A DNA stretch of 64,000 nucleotides from Watersipora subatra (lineage: Eukaryota > Bryozoa > Gymnolaemata > Cheilostomatida > Watersiporidae): positions 58,454,749-58,518,748 of the forward strand of contig NC_088717.1 in the NCBI RefSeq assembly GCF_963576615.1. The letters run 5' to 3'. The position numbers and the translations under genes were made by a program. The number at the start of each line of letters is the position of its first letter. The first letter of the stretch is position 1. This document shows, in pieces, positions 1 through 12,181 of this stretch. The notes under the pieces were generated by a model. The model made no database searches, was not told the DNA's origin, and saw nothing but the letters and a program-made list of their open reading frames with translations.

Positions 1-665
1 GATTGGAATCAGTTTATTTCTTTGACGTAGTCATTCTATTTGGTTATTGTTTTGACACGTGATGTTCTCACGTGAATTGAAAGGCCAATAAAAGGCTCAA
101 TATAAAACTTCTCGTAGCTCTACTTTATGACAAACACTTGGGTTTTACCAAAGACCCCGTATCAAATATAGATGCTCGCTAAGTAAGTTTTGTTTCGGTT
201 TGCTCTAATCGTCTAGCCGTAATCTGATCAAGTGATCCATACTTCCTGCCAAACAGCGCGAATAATTTCTGCAGCATTTTTCGATTATCACGAGTGACCA
301 ACAGGCTTGCCATGTTTATTAGAGGGTGATATGCACTCCTTCGAGCCAATGTTAAAAATAACGAATTTTCATGGTAGGTTATAAAATATCAGTGCTGAAA
401 GTGAGAGCATTGCAATGACGATGAAATAGATGTCTAAGAACAATAGACGTGGTGTTATTGAACGCGTGAAGTATATTTGCGGAAATATTTCTAAGAATGA
501 GGTTGCATGAATGTGAAAACGAAGCCCTCTCGTTTATCTATGTCCCATTTAAGCCATTTTGAAAAGAGATTCTAATATACGATAAGTTTGTGATATCGGT
601 GATTAATTGTTCGTTTTTGAGCTTTTAGAAGTTATCAGTGTTTGTAGCCTATGATAACAGATTTT
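1..665 (+). mobile_element. MITE-like DNA transposon copy, left end outside window
   Basis: About 600 bp is closely similar, in the same orientation, to the body of the complete copy at 43182-43996. Shared blocks include the stretches around 50-130 (cacgtgatgttctcacgtg) and 480-560. The left terminal repeat would lie just before the window, and similarity fades near 660, before the right terminal repeat. No coding capacity is visible. I infer a non-autonomous DNA transposon lying in an intron of RPL8. Confidence 0.7.
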
Positions 666-870
666 GCTTTGTAACAAATGCATTCAATTCATACTCCAAA
701 TGGTTTGCCTTTTTCATGAGCTGTCATAAGAGCAATTACCACGTCTGATGTACATTATTGAAAGTGACTCGTAGTTAACACAAGGATGTGTATACGATCT
801 GAATGCATCAAGGATACAATTTGTCTACATATTTCTTTAAAGTAGACTGAGGCCATTTCACACTAACGTT

Positions 871-2218
871 CAAGGTTGACTTGCAATAAAAGTCGCATTA
901 CAGTTACATGGTATCATAAGATTCACCATGTTTTACTCTGCTGTGTCGTAGGTGCAAAATAGTTGGAAATATGATTACAAGTGCTCAACCCTTTCAGATC
1001 CTTAAGTCTGTATCAGGATTCCCCATTGTTACACTAATAATAGGTCTTAGAGTCTGTATTAGGACTCATCAACAATGCATGGACCAGAATGGAATTTTCC
1101 AGAGTAGCCAATGAGAACCAGAATTTTTATCGGCTTGTTCAAACAAAAACATTCTGACCTATTAACAGGATGGAATACTTTCATGTTCCTATGACAACTT
1201 GGAGTAAAGCATAATCTCATGAAGCTTCATTGTGCAAATTAGTGTAGTTTAGTAATGGCGACAAATTTTCTATTAGGCCATGTTCACACAATTTTGAATT
1301 GATGAAAAATAGACACAGCTCAAATTTTAGAAGCAGAAAGTACTTTCAGACCGGAAATTTTATAAGCTTCTCAAAAATTATAGCATGTATTGTAACAAAA
1401 TTGAGTCCTATGAGAAGTTACACATTTAGTGAAAATTGGTAATTTGCTTGATTGTTGCTCAGGAATGCCTGCCTAACAATGGTTACATAACAGACTAGCA
1501 GACCTGAAAGGGTAACGGCTCAAAAACTAACAGTTAATCACAGCCATCATGTAAATGGGTAGATTGGAATCCCTTTTCAAAACGACTCAAATGGGACATG
1601 GCTGAACACGATGGCTTCTCTTTACACTTTCATGCAACCTCATTCGTCGAAATATTTTCACAAATGTACTTCGCATGGTCAATAAAACCATAGCTATTGT
1701 CTTTAGGTGTCCATTTCATCATCATTGTAATGCTGTCACTTTGAGTATTGGTATCTCAAAATCTACGGTAAAGTTTGTTTACTTTTTAACCTTAGATCGA
1801 AGGAGTGTATACCATCCTATAATAAACATGACAAGCCTGTTGGTCACCTGTGATAGTCGAACAATGCTGCAAAAATTGTTCGTGATATTTGGCATGAAGT
1901 ATGAGTCGCATGATCAGATTGCGACTAGATGATTAGACCAGGCTGAAACAAGACTGAAGTAGCGAATATCTATATACATGCTTTTAGATAGAGCCCAGAG
2001 TATTTGTAATAAACTAGTGCTACGAGAAGTTTTATATTGAGCTTTTGGCTCTATGTCCGTCATCGACATAACGGGATTAACTGTTCGTTTTATAGCCTGT
2101 AATAGCTTGTAATCATATTTCCACATAATTCGCACCTACAACACAACAGAGTAAGACACGGTGAATCTTTTGATACCAAAGAACTGTAATGTGAATTTTG
2201 TTGCAAGTCAACCTTTAA
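871..2218. mobile_element. Rearranged copy of the same MITE-like family
   Basis: Bases 871-985 are the reverse complement of the family's right end, and 2045-2218 are the right end in forward orientation, ending in gcaagtcaacctttaa. Both termini therefore carry the same arm as a long inverted repeat. The block 1560-2040 is the family's inner segment in inverted orientation compared with the copies at 1-665 and 43182-43996. The middle, 985-1550, is not matched by the other copies. No transposase is visible. Confidence 0.65.
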
Positions 2219-2603
2219 ACACTCATAAAACCCAAGGCCAAACTGCATTCTGCGCTGCTATCACACCTCACCAAGATTTCTCTGGCCTGGTTCTTCTCAT
2301 TGCATTGTTTTTATATTTTTTGTCTTAAGCTTACAATATTTGACTTTAATATCAAGTCACTAAAACCGTTGTAATCTCGAATAGTTATTTTATAGCGCAC
2401 AAGAAAATGTCAATTACTGTTTTTATCTGTGACTGGTAAATATAATGTGCAAGATTAAAGGGTCACCTTGGCTATGTTGGCTTGCATAATTACGCAAATA
2501 CAGTGTCTGATAACGTCATTTTTGAAACCTTATGCCTCTGGGCATTTCAAAAATTTTGTTTTTATCTCCTCAAATCCAACATTATTCTTTAGCTAACCTA
2601 CAG

Positions 2604-4214
2604 ATTGGAAACATACTTCCTGTGGGACAGATGCCTGAAGGTACAATGGTTTGTAATCTTGAGGAGAAGACTGGAGACAGAGGAGCTCTTGCGAGAACTA
2701 GCGGTAATTACGCCATTGTTGTGTCCCACAACCCTGAGACCGGCAGGAGTAGAGTGAAGCTTCCCAGTGGCAATAAAAAGTTGATTCCAAGTGCAAACAG
2801 AGCTATGGTTGGTGAGTTGTGATTCTCCTTTAATTGGTCATGCTACATAGGGTGCTCACTTGCAAGTGGAAAATTTTCAATTGCCTGTGCCTCAGTTGAA
2901 CCAAGCAATTGTGAGCTGAGCATTGTAATTGTAAAGAGCATGGGTCAAATTGTATATAGCATTTTTAAAATAGAGCTGCTCAGCAGTGGTATGTAGAGCC
3001 ATAAATTAGAAGCTTGTAGTCCAAAGGTTTATAGTAAGCAAGTCAAATAAAATAGTTGAACAAAATGTAACAGCCAAAAATATAACAAATATAAACAAAA
3101 TTCTTCAGGTGATTGCAGAGTAGTAACCTGTTTTTTTTTCTGAATATTTAGAAAAAATGTCACATTTTTTTGTGGAAGGTTCTTAGCATTCTGTCAAATC
3201 AATGAGAAAACGTAGGTTTACCATTTTTAGTTTGCGTGTAATTGTATGTGACAACTCATTTAATGCAAATTTCAATAAAAAATATGTGATTGTAACTACC
3301 AGTCCGTTTACTAGCAAAGTCATAATGGTTTTTGTTCTGTTGATCATTTGTAGGGATTAACAATAATTTCGGTAATTTCAGGTAAGCTGCGTTAGTTTGC
3401 AATTTAACAATTAAACATGGTAAACTTGAACATCGAGTCTACATAAACATATTAGAGCGCTGCAAAGTGGCATATAAACTAGTAATATTGATAATTCATC
3501 TGTTCATTCTTGTGCAAAGTGTGGTGGATCATTCAAGTTGGTCTTCCACCTAATTCAATCCAGAACTAATGTGCTAAAATTGTCAATTTCAGGAATTTTA
3601 AAAATGCTCAAATTATGTCGGGTTCGTTTCTAGTTTGTTGCTGCAGCCTGCAGCCAAAAGATCTTTTTGAGGAGGAGTTTTTTATTACAAATTTATTGTT
3701 GGTGCATTGATGTGTAATGGTTTTAAGGTATCGTGTATGTATCTGTGGCCTTCAGTAACAAGGTTTGTTATTTTGTTGAAAAATTTAACTTGGTCTGAGA
3801 CTGTTGAATAGTTGAACTGCTGAATGCATATCAATCATAAGCATGCTTTCAAATGTTCAGTAGGCGTTTTAAAAAATGGTTCAAATTTCGCCCAATCTCG
3901 GATACTACTGGTCGTGTAAATAAAACGCTGTCATTGGTACTTTAGGTATCGTTGCTGGAGGTGGAAGAATAGACAAGCCTCTACTGAAGGCAGGTAGAGC
4001 ATATCACAAGTATAAGGTGAAAAGAAACTGCTGGCCAAAGGTTAGAGGTGTATGCATGAACCCTGTAGAGCATCCCCACGGTGGAGGTAACCATCAGCAT
4101 ATCGGCAAGGCCTCAACAGTCAACCGATATAAGTCTCATGGTAGAAAGGTCGGACTTATTGCTGCCAGAAGAACTGGTCGTCTTAGAGGAACAAGAGCTG
4201 TTAAGGACGAGTAG
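2604..4214 (+). CDS. RPL8: 60S ribosomal protein L8 (uL2), last two exons
   Basis: The C-terminal half of cytosolic ribosomal protein uL2, a large-subunit protein that binds 23S-type rRNA near the peptidyl-transferase centre. Exon A is 2604-2811, after a TACAG acceptor and before GTGAGT. Exon B is 3946-4214 and ends in TAG. The junction is phase 1 and rebuilds a Gly codon. The product reads [14 protein letters not shown]... then [19 protein letters not shown], and includes the family's invariant [13 protein letters not shown] block and the ending [14 protein letters not shown]. Human RPL8 is about 257 aa, so roughly 100 N-terminal residues are missing. No matching exon is seen in 1-2603, which holds transposon copies, so the 5' exons probably lie left of the window. 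The intron between the two exons (2812-3945) is plain AT-rich sequence. Recognition is secure. Confidence 0.96.
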
Positions 4215-4260
4215 ACTTGCATTATGTTACAATTGTATCTTTCTAATATAATGTGGGCAA

Positions 4261-4266
4261 AATAAA
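4261..4266 (+). promoter_or_regulatory. Polyadenylation signal of RPL8
   Basis: AATAAA lies 46 nt after the RPL8 stop codon, a typical position for a short ribosomal-protein 3' UTR. Confidence 0.8.
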
Positions 4267-6130
4267 CTATAAAAATCCACTAGTTTCCTTTGTTCAGCAT
4301 CAAGCACAGTGATTTTTTCACTATCATTCTACATGTTTGTTTTGTATCTTGAGTAGTGCTTACAAAATAACATCATTAAAGAAGGTGAATGAGGAAATAG
4401 CTGGGCTTATGCAACGCTACATAGAACTGCATTAGGTTAACAACGTACTATAGTTTCCCTCTGTACCTGCCATTTCCCCAGCTGAGTAATTGAGCAGTTA
4501 CGAATAGCTTCCACAAATATAAACAAGTTCGGCGGACCCTTAGTGAGAATTTTGTACTACTGACCTTTATTAGCTCACATTTATACAAGTGCTAGCAGAC
4601 ATTTGGCGATAAAGCTGGTCCTTGAAGTTCGTAGTATGTCTGTTTCATCACTGGAAGTCAGCTAATTTGCATGTATGCCTAGCCACTGGTGGTTTGGCTT
4701 GTTCATACGAAGCATTCAAGAGGTTGAGTCTGCAGAAGTTGGAAGGTAGTTAAGGTATCTATCAAAGTTTGTCTGTTTTGGATTGTGATCTTATGCAGTG
4801 TATTGCTAATGGGTTCTCAACTAACGAGTAATGAGGAGGTTTCTACCAGTTACATAATAGCTGATAGGAATAAGGTAGTCTAGCTATTAGTCTACAGCGT
4901 AGCTGACTACGTATATGATCTTACTGTGTAATACTTGTGTGTGTTTTCCTTGCTATCATTTGATGAGTAAGTTAGATTTTGAAATTTCATACGTCTTAAT
5001 CAATATTTTCAAGTTTAGTGAGAGGGTGAGTTGCTTGAGTAGTATTTCTGTGGTGATACCGACTTGCCCTGCTCGACTGAGTCATAGTATACTAGTATGG
5101 CCTTGATATCCTTTTTTTCAGACAAGTTTTAAATGAGAGCCGCTGCTCATGTTCTCTACATTTGTAGTAGGCAGTGGTGGCACTCTTAGTTTTTGACTAG
5201 GCATTTTTTAGTAAGATGATCAAAATCACTTGCCAGGTTACTTCTGGTTACGCCTATTGGTCATACCACATTGCTTATTACCGTTTACAAAAGTCATTAC
5301 TAGAGGATCAATTTACACCACTTTGATCAACATTATTGAGACCATTAAGTTATACATGTGTTGATGCCTTGGGGTTAGCATTACTATTCACACATTCGCA
5401 TGTTATACACCATCCTTATAAGCAATAAAGTATTTCTCCCATTATATATGTCAAACATCTTAAAAATTGATTTTAACACACTGTCAATACTAGCTTTGTA
5501 GGCAGCATCATGAAAATTTAATTTATGTGCCAACAAGGTCAGCTTCCATTGCTTAAATGGGAGTCTGTGCTTAAGCTTCCAACATTTCATGTCTCTCTTG
5601 ATCAATCTGGATGGGTCAAGGCGTTCGCTCTTGGAGGGTACTAAATTGATCTGTTTGCAAAACTTTGCAAATTATTCTACAGACTTGATTTGAGTTAATG
5701 CGTCGTAAGCCCGGCATTTATAGGGGTTCTTTATTTGAGATGTTATTTTACGTAATCAAGGAGCAAATATTACGTTTTCTCAAGTCTCTTGGGAAATAGA
5801 CTTCCGTTCATCTCTCAACAGCATTTTAACTTAGGTGACCAGCATACAGAACAGCAACAGCAGTGCTGAAGGTAAGCTCACTTTAACATGATACAGTACT
5901 TTGTTTGCTCTACTGAGTAAATTTTACAAAGATTGCTGCTTACGTTGTTATGCTATTGGTGTAGATAGTCTTTTGGTTGCTTCGAATGTGTGCGTGTGCA
6001 AATTGAACACTCAGCGCTGTATATGAAATTAGAATGCTGTTATGCCCGATATTAAAATGATTTTTATATTTGCAATAACTTTTCCGTTGTTTAAAAAAGT
6101 GACTGCGCTATTACTAACTCTTATCTTCTG
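4267..6130. other. Intergenic DNA without recognised features
   Basis: AT-rich single-copy-looking sequence after the RPL8 poly(A) signal. Only short random reading frames occur on either strand. I saw no splice-bounded coding segment, RNA gene or transposon end. Confidence 0.5.
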
Positions 6131-6136
6131 CTGGAA

Positions 6137-6740
6137 AACTCTCTAGTTTATCACTGACTACCTCTCTCTACTTTATCACTGACCACCTCTCTCTAGTCTA
6201 TCACTGACCACCTCTCTCTAGTCTATCACTGACCAACTCTTTCTACTCTATCACTGACCACCTCTCTCTACTCTATCACTGACTACCTCTCTCTACTCTA
6301 TCACTGACCACCTCTCTCTACTCTATCACTGACTTCCTCTCTCTAGTCTATCACTGACCACCTCTCTCTACTCTATCACTGACCACCTCTCTCTACTCTA
6401 CCACTGACCACCTCTCTCTACTCTATCACTGACTACCTCTCTCTACTCTATCACTGACTACCTCTCTCTACTCTATCCCTGACCACCTCTCTCTAGTCTA
6501 TCACTGACCACCTCTCTCTACTCTATCACTGACCACCTCTCTCTACTCTATCACTGACTACCTCTCTCTACTCTATCACTGACTACCGCTCTCTACTCTA
6601 TCACTGACCACTTCTCTCTAGTCTATCACTGACCACCTCTCTCTACTCTATCACTGACCACCTCTCTCTACTCTACCACTGACCACCTCGCACTAGTTTA
6701 TCACTGACTACCTCTCTAATTTATCACTGACTACCTAACC
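6137..6740. repeat. 25-bp minisatellite, about 24 copies
   Basis: Tandem unit ctctatcactgaccacctc plus tctcta, with scattered substitutions (gacca/gacta, ctcta/gtcta). The same unit occurs inverted at 9786-10025. Confidence 0.92.
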
Positions 6741-6795
6741 TTTGTACTACATACTTGACTCATAACTTTATTCAACAACAAAAAAATTCAAAGCA

Positions 6796-6962
6796 GGTAT
6801 CTACTCCATACTACTGCAGGTATCTACCCCATACTACTGCAGGTATCTACTCCATACTACTGCAGGTATCTACTCCATACTACTGCAGGTATCTACCCCA
6901 TACTACTGCAGGTATCTACTCCATACTACTGCAGGTATCTACTCCATACTACTGCAGGTATC
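6796..6962. repeat. 23-bp minisatellite, 7 copies
   Basis: Seven nearly identical copies of aggtatctactccatactac plus tgc, with only an occasional tcc/ccc change. The low divergence suggests recent expansion. Confidence 0.92.
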
Positions 6963-7404
6963 ATTTATTTGATTCTGCTCGATCTATACACTTCGCATAA
7001 TTTAGTGTTCTGTTTTAGCACTTCTGAATGATTATAGTGTTACATTATTTCCTTTCCATTAGTCCAGGCTGAACAGGACTCTTAGCCCTTGATATTTTTG
7101 CTACATATTATACTGGTTAAAATCTTGGCGTTATCATATACTTGAATGATCTGTTAACGCTTGCATACCTAGAAACGCATGTCTAAACTGAATCGGTATA
7201 TAATACGGCTAAACGGGTGATCTACTTGCAGAACTGTTTCTGTTCTTAGAAGATAACTCCATTTGTTTTTAAAGTCCTCACACAGTTATCGGTAATATAG
7301 TTTGGTATTTTCCGTAGCATACAACAAATTCATGCATGTTTTATGGTGAAGATGAATTATTTGCGATAATTCTATCATATATGTAAATGCATTAGTTAAC
7401 TGAC
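6963..7404. other. Intergenic spacer
   Basis: Unstructured AT-rich sequence between two minisatellites. Nothing recognisable. Confidence 0.4.
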
Positions 7405-7735
7405 AACACTAACCTTTTGTCAACTGACAGAACCAACCTGTTGTCAACTGACAGCACGAACCTGTTGTCAACTGACAGCATTAACTTGTTGTCAACTGAC
7501 ATCACTAACCTGTTGTCAGCTGACAGCATTAACCTGTTGTCAACTGACAGCACTCTCCTGTTGTCAACTCACAGCGCTAAACTAGTGTCAACTGACAGCA
7601 TTAACCTGTTGTCAACTGACAGCACCAACCTGTTGTCAACTCACAGCACTAACCTGTTGTCAACTGACAGTACCAACCTGTTGTCAACTGACAGCATTCA
7701 CCTGTTGTCAACTCACAGCACTCACCTGCTGCTAT
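7405..7735. repeat. 24-bp minisatellite, about 13 copies
   Basis: Unit ctgacagcattaacctgttg plus tcaa. The period is a multiple of three, so one forward frame stays open and reads as STDSxNLL repeats. There is no other sign of a gene, and I treat that frame as an artefact of the repeat. Confidence 0.9.
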
Positions 7736-7739
7736 ACTT

Positions 7740-9120
7740 TATGATCACACCGCCCTGTTAAATCTGTTTGTATTTGTAATAGAAGGAATTACACAAGTAC
7801 AATACAAAGACAGGTAAAAGCAAGGTGGCTAAAGCAAAAACTCTTACAACACAAACTGCGCTCAAAATATCTTTAGTTTAACCTTTTTTATATTGAGTCA
7901 TGAAGTTATTAAGACTAGATGAGAGTGGAGGCTGAGAAATATGTCTGCTATTATAGCAGGCTATAATAGTCTATCCGCAATCATGATTATATAAGTATGA
8001 GTTGTCTATTTTAAAGTCTTCGGTGTAGAGAAGTGAGTAGAGTGGCTCTCAGAGACATATTGAGTTGGTATGCTCAAAGTATTTTAATCCTAAGGAACTA
8101 GTTTTATGTCGCAAAAATAATTTGTTAGACTTTCAGAGATAAAATGTTTATGATCAACTTGTTATCTCCCTTTAACTACCGAAGTAAGTTTTTCTCTTGA
8201 TTACCCCATTTCAATGAACTGCAACGATAGCTAGCTTCCTTCATTGAGTGACTGTTGCACAATTATTAGTAAAAGTTGCAGAGCTATTAGAAAAAGTTTT
8301 AATAATTTGCTTGGAGTCAGTTCTGCTTTTACAAAATCAAAAAAGTTAAGTGCAAGCATCGCATTCAGAAAGACAGCTAATTTTAAAATTAGTGATCTCA
8401 TGGTCTGTATTGTTGGCTCTAGTTGTTGGAGCCATAAAGGCTGCAAACCCTTTTAAAGCAACATAATGTTGAGAGAATGCAAAAATCTCCTATTACATCA
8501 ACAAAAGACAAACATTTGGAATAATTGCAAAAGTATTGTAAACTTGTAGGACAACTGCAACAGTTTGGAGTTGTTTGACCATGATGTTTTTACAGCGGCA
8601 TCATAACCTTTTAGGTGGCAAGTGTGAGACTTGCTAGTTTTTCAACGCTTAATTAACACCTTTGACCTTTTTTATACTATGATAGCCATTTTCGAAAATT
8701 TTATCTCCACACAACAATAGCTGATGAAACTGAATTGGAAGACTATGAACAGTGTGTGTAAGGGAAAACAACTCCCAGGTATTGGTGACTTTCAACGTAA
8801 TCCTAAATTCAAAGATGTACATTGTTCTTGAGCATGTGAGAGATTATAATAAGCTAAATCGATGTACAATGCAATCAGTAGGAACTTACTTTACTTGATT
8901 GGATGATGTCTGTAGCAATATTTGGGGTTGCTACACAATTAACAGTTTTGTCGGCGTGTGCTACCTAGGAAGGAACCTTTTACTGTTTATTAGTTTCTGT
9001 TAGTGACATGAAAATCTCCAAGTATTGGCCAATTGGTCTAAGCAATATCTGACCAAGGCTAATGCAGGCTCATGCAACCAAATCGGGGTTGTCCCTTCAT
9101 GTAATTTAAGCAGTTTTTTG
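7740..9120. other. Intergenic DNA without recognised features
   Basis: Overlapping short frames on both strands at 8231-8456 look like chance. No splice-bounded exon or repeat family was recognised. Confidence 0.4.
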
Positions 9121-9129
9121 AAAATAAAG

Positions 9130-9280
9130 TATTAGAGAAAATGCACAAAAATGAGAGCACAAAAGAAAGAAAGGGAGTAAAAAAAAGGGAGAAGGAAATG
9201 AGAAGGGGATAAGATGTACGAAAAGGAAGCAAAGGATAGAGAGAGAGAAGAGAGAGAGAGAAGAGTGAGAGAGAGTAGCA
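9130..9280. repeat. Purine-rich low-complexity tract
   Basis: A run dominated by A and G, ending in imperfect (GA)n around 9235-9275. Confidence 0.75.
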
Positions 9281-9315
9281 TTTTATTTTTGTTTTTACGG
9301 AGTTTTAATTAATGA

Positions 9316-9505
9316 TACCCTGTAGCAAGTACTTGCTAGTCATGGGTCGAGTCACACTGTAGCAGGTACTTGCTAGTCATGAGTCGAGTCACCCTGTACC
9401 AGGTACTTGCTAGTCATGGGTCAAGTCACCCTGTAGCAGGTACTTGCTAGTCATGGGTCAAGTCACCCTGTAGCAGGTACTTGCTAATCATGGGTCGGGT
9501 CAGTC
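9316..9505. repeat. 37-bp minisatellite, 5 copies
   Basis: Five tandem copies of a 37-bp unit containing gtagcaggtacttgctagtc and a gggtcaagtca tail, differing at a few positions. Confidence 0.92.
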
Positions 9506-9785
9506 GTTATTACAAGGCTCTCTGATGTATGCGTGAGCATTGATTTCATGTGTGGATAAGGTAACAATAGTTCCTGTCACTGGGACATGGCAACAATAGG
9601 AGTGAATACAATGTGCTCCTTATGTTGATACAGTTTATAATCTATCGAAAGCCTCCACCTTCTGAGCTCCTTCATTGTGTATATCGACCCATCCAGTGCC
9701 ATGTTTGCTTATGCATAGACTTTTTCCTGTCGTGTCAAGCAAAGGTCTCAAGATTGTCATTATCAGAAGTCCTTGTCAGATTTTG

Positions 9786-10025
9786 ATGGTCAGTGATGGA
9801 GTAGAGAGAGGTGATCAGTGGTAGACTAGAGAGAGGTAGTCAGTGATAGACTAGAGAGAGATAGTCAGTGATAGAGTAGAAAGAGGTGGTCAGTGGTAGA
9901 GTAGAGAGAGGTAGTCAGTGATAGAGTAGAGAGGTGGTCAGTGATAGACTAGAGAGAGGTGGTCAGTGATAGAGTAGAGAGGTGGTCAGTGAGAGAGTAG
10001 TGAGAGGTGGTCAGTGATAGAGTAG
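9786..10025. repeat. 25-bp minisatellite in inverted orientation, about 9 copies
   Basis: Unit ggtcagtgatagagtagaga plus gaggt is the reverse complement of the unit at 6137-6740. Several copies here have lost a few bases. Confidence 0.9.
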
Positions 10026-12181
10026 TAATGAACTACATGTAGTGTTATATTTGGTTAATATGCTGAAAAGAGTCAAGAGGTCAGTGGCTTCACGCAGTAA
10101 CATTAAATAACGTTATCCAGTTAGTAAATCCTTAATCCATTTTTATCAGAACACGTCAATTCGCTATTCTTTCCAAGCAGTCATGAAAATTTCTATTATT
10201 TACAAGAGCAAGTTCTTGCCATAATTAGTAATGGCCAGTAATGTTGCACGTCGAACGACTTCTCTCCTCTAAGTAATTATTCTGATTTAACTTAGTGATT
10301 TGTAGTTTTGAGGTAAGTATGGCAATTGTAAATAGAAGGATAAGTTTCCATGTTTTTCTTATTTTAATTTCTTTCCCCATTCTGGTTAAGAAAGCATAAA
10401 AGACTTGTTCAGGCTTCTCTTATGTATCTGATGTATATATCAGATATCAGATATCAGATATTATAATATGAACATGGACATCTGATATTATTTTTTGGGC
10501 CATTTTAAATATTAAGAGTTTTATTTGTTTAAAAACTTGTCCCAAAACACTTATGCACCGTTCAAGTACATGAAGCCCAAAGGTCAGCCAAGTGCCACAT
10601 AAACATTCGACCAAATGATATTGCAAATGTCAACGAAAGGCTTCTGCCTATAAATATGTGCATTGCTTAACCCCTTGTGGTCGACCCATTTACATAGCAG
10701 AATTCAGAGTAACACTCTTCCCGCAATAAACTTTTAAATAATACTGTATGCAGGCCTATTCATATGTATATTGCTACTTGAATTAAAAGCCTTACTATGA
10801 TGACGAGACCCCGTGGTTTCCATTAATATCTTTTACCATGCAAAAACTCTCTAGTATCAGATTAGTACTGATTCATCAAGAAAATACAGTAAAATATCCA
10901 TGAAACTTTTGTGGTGCGACATACTTGGAGTTGTCACACATAAGCATAATTCCAGTGAGAACTGTATTGATGCTCTATTAAATATGAACCGCTCAAAACC
11001 TTTAGGATATTATTACAGAAGAATATGACTTCTTACAGACAAACATCGTTTGACTGCAATATTGCTTTTAACTGATAAACTGATTTTTGCAGATAATTGT
11101 TGCATTCCGGGTAAAAAAGACCTTGGACAGTGATTCTATAACTGATTAAACTGATTAACAGTGATTACGAAAACATAGCATTAGATATTTTAACCACTCC
11201 TGTTAAAAAATCAAACGAAGGATTTCTAAGAACAATCTGACCAAAATTTGAATAAAACAATTAGAAGTTATCTGCTCCAGATATGTCAACAACAGTTGGC
11301 TAATAAGTAATAACCATTTGAATCGCTTACAGTCGCTTGTAAAGCTCTTGAATTATTTTCCCACATCTACTTGCTCCTCACCAGACTCATAGACTTTCTA
11401 GTTTTAATTCTATAAAACCTGTGGTGGGATTCATAGACATATATTTTTCACATACTAACTACTATATTGATGCAGTGAGTTTTGTTGTACAGAGATTTTA
11501 ACTCCCTCAATAAAAGCGAAAATGAAAATTGGATTTTGATAAGGAACGGCATCTGCTGGTTTTGGCCTTCTGTTAGGAGTTGTCTTTACAATGTCTTATC
11601 TTAGATTGATGGGTAGAATATGGTTTGTATATAAATGGTGAATGTACTATGCAGGGGGTGAGACTTGTTCACTGCCACTGATCCTCCGTTGTCGCACTCT
11701 TTTCATAAATCATGGCTTATTCTCGTTGCTGTCTCTCAAGGGTATAGCTTGTCCTCCATCAAAGTTTCCATGAATACACAATATCTTGTCCCGCTATGCG
11801 CATGACATTTGACACGGCTCCATGGGAGCTGCGCAGAGCGCTAGGAATAAATGCAGTAGCTTCAACCAATGAAACCTCAGCATAATGCTAATTATACGGC
11901 CTTTGAAAACATCATGAATAAAACATGATGCATTGAATTGCATCTACCTAGATATTGTCGCAAGAAATGTAGAGACTGCTGCGATAAATATTTTATGATT
12001 TCTTACATTAAAACTCGCAAAGATTCACAATGGATTTATTAAATGATGTAACCAACTCATAAAAGTTCGAAGTAGTCACGGATCACCACTAGACATCGAT
12101 GAGCGAGAATGAATGTATTACGCCATACATTGACAATGGGGAAGTTTGGGTGTCGTTACTTTGTTCTAATGTCTCTCGTAG
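10026..12181. other. Intergenic or 5' intron sequence upstream of the membrane-protein exon
   Basis: Mostly AT-rich. A short tandem of cagatat occurs near 10440-10470. A more GC-rich segment at 11650-11860, preceded by tatataaat near 11628, might be a promoter or 5' exon of the membrane-protein gene, but no signal-peptide-like frame could be confirmed. Confidence 0.3.

Noticed and set aside
7417-7761. 114-codon frame of STDSTNLL repeats
   Set aside because: A 24-bp minisatellite whose period is a multiple of three. No splice context or conserved flank.
8231-8456. Small overlapping frames on both strands
   Set aside because: About 70 codons each, with no recognisable motif, splice signal or phase partner.
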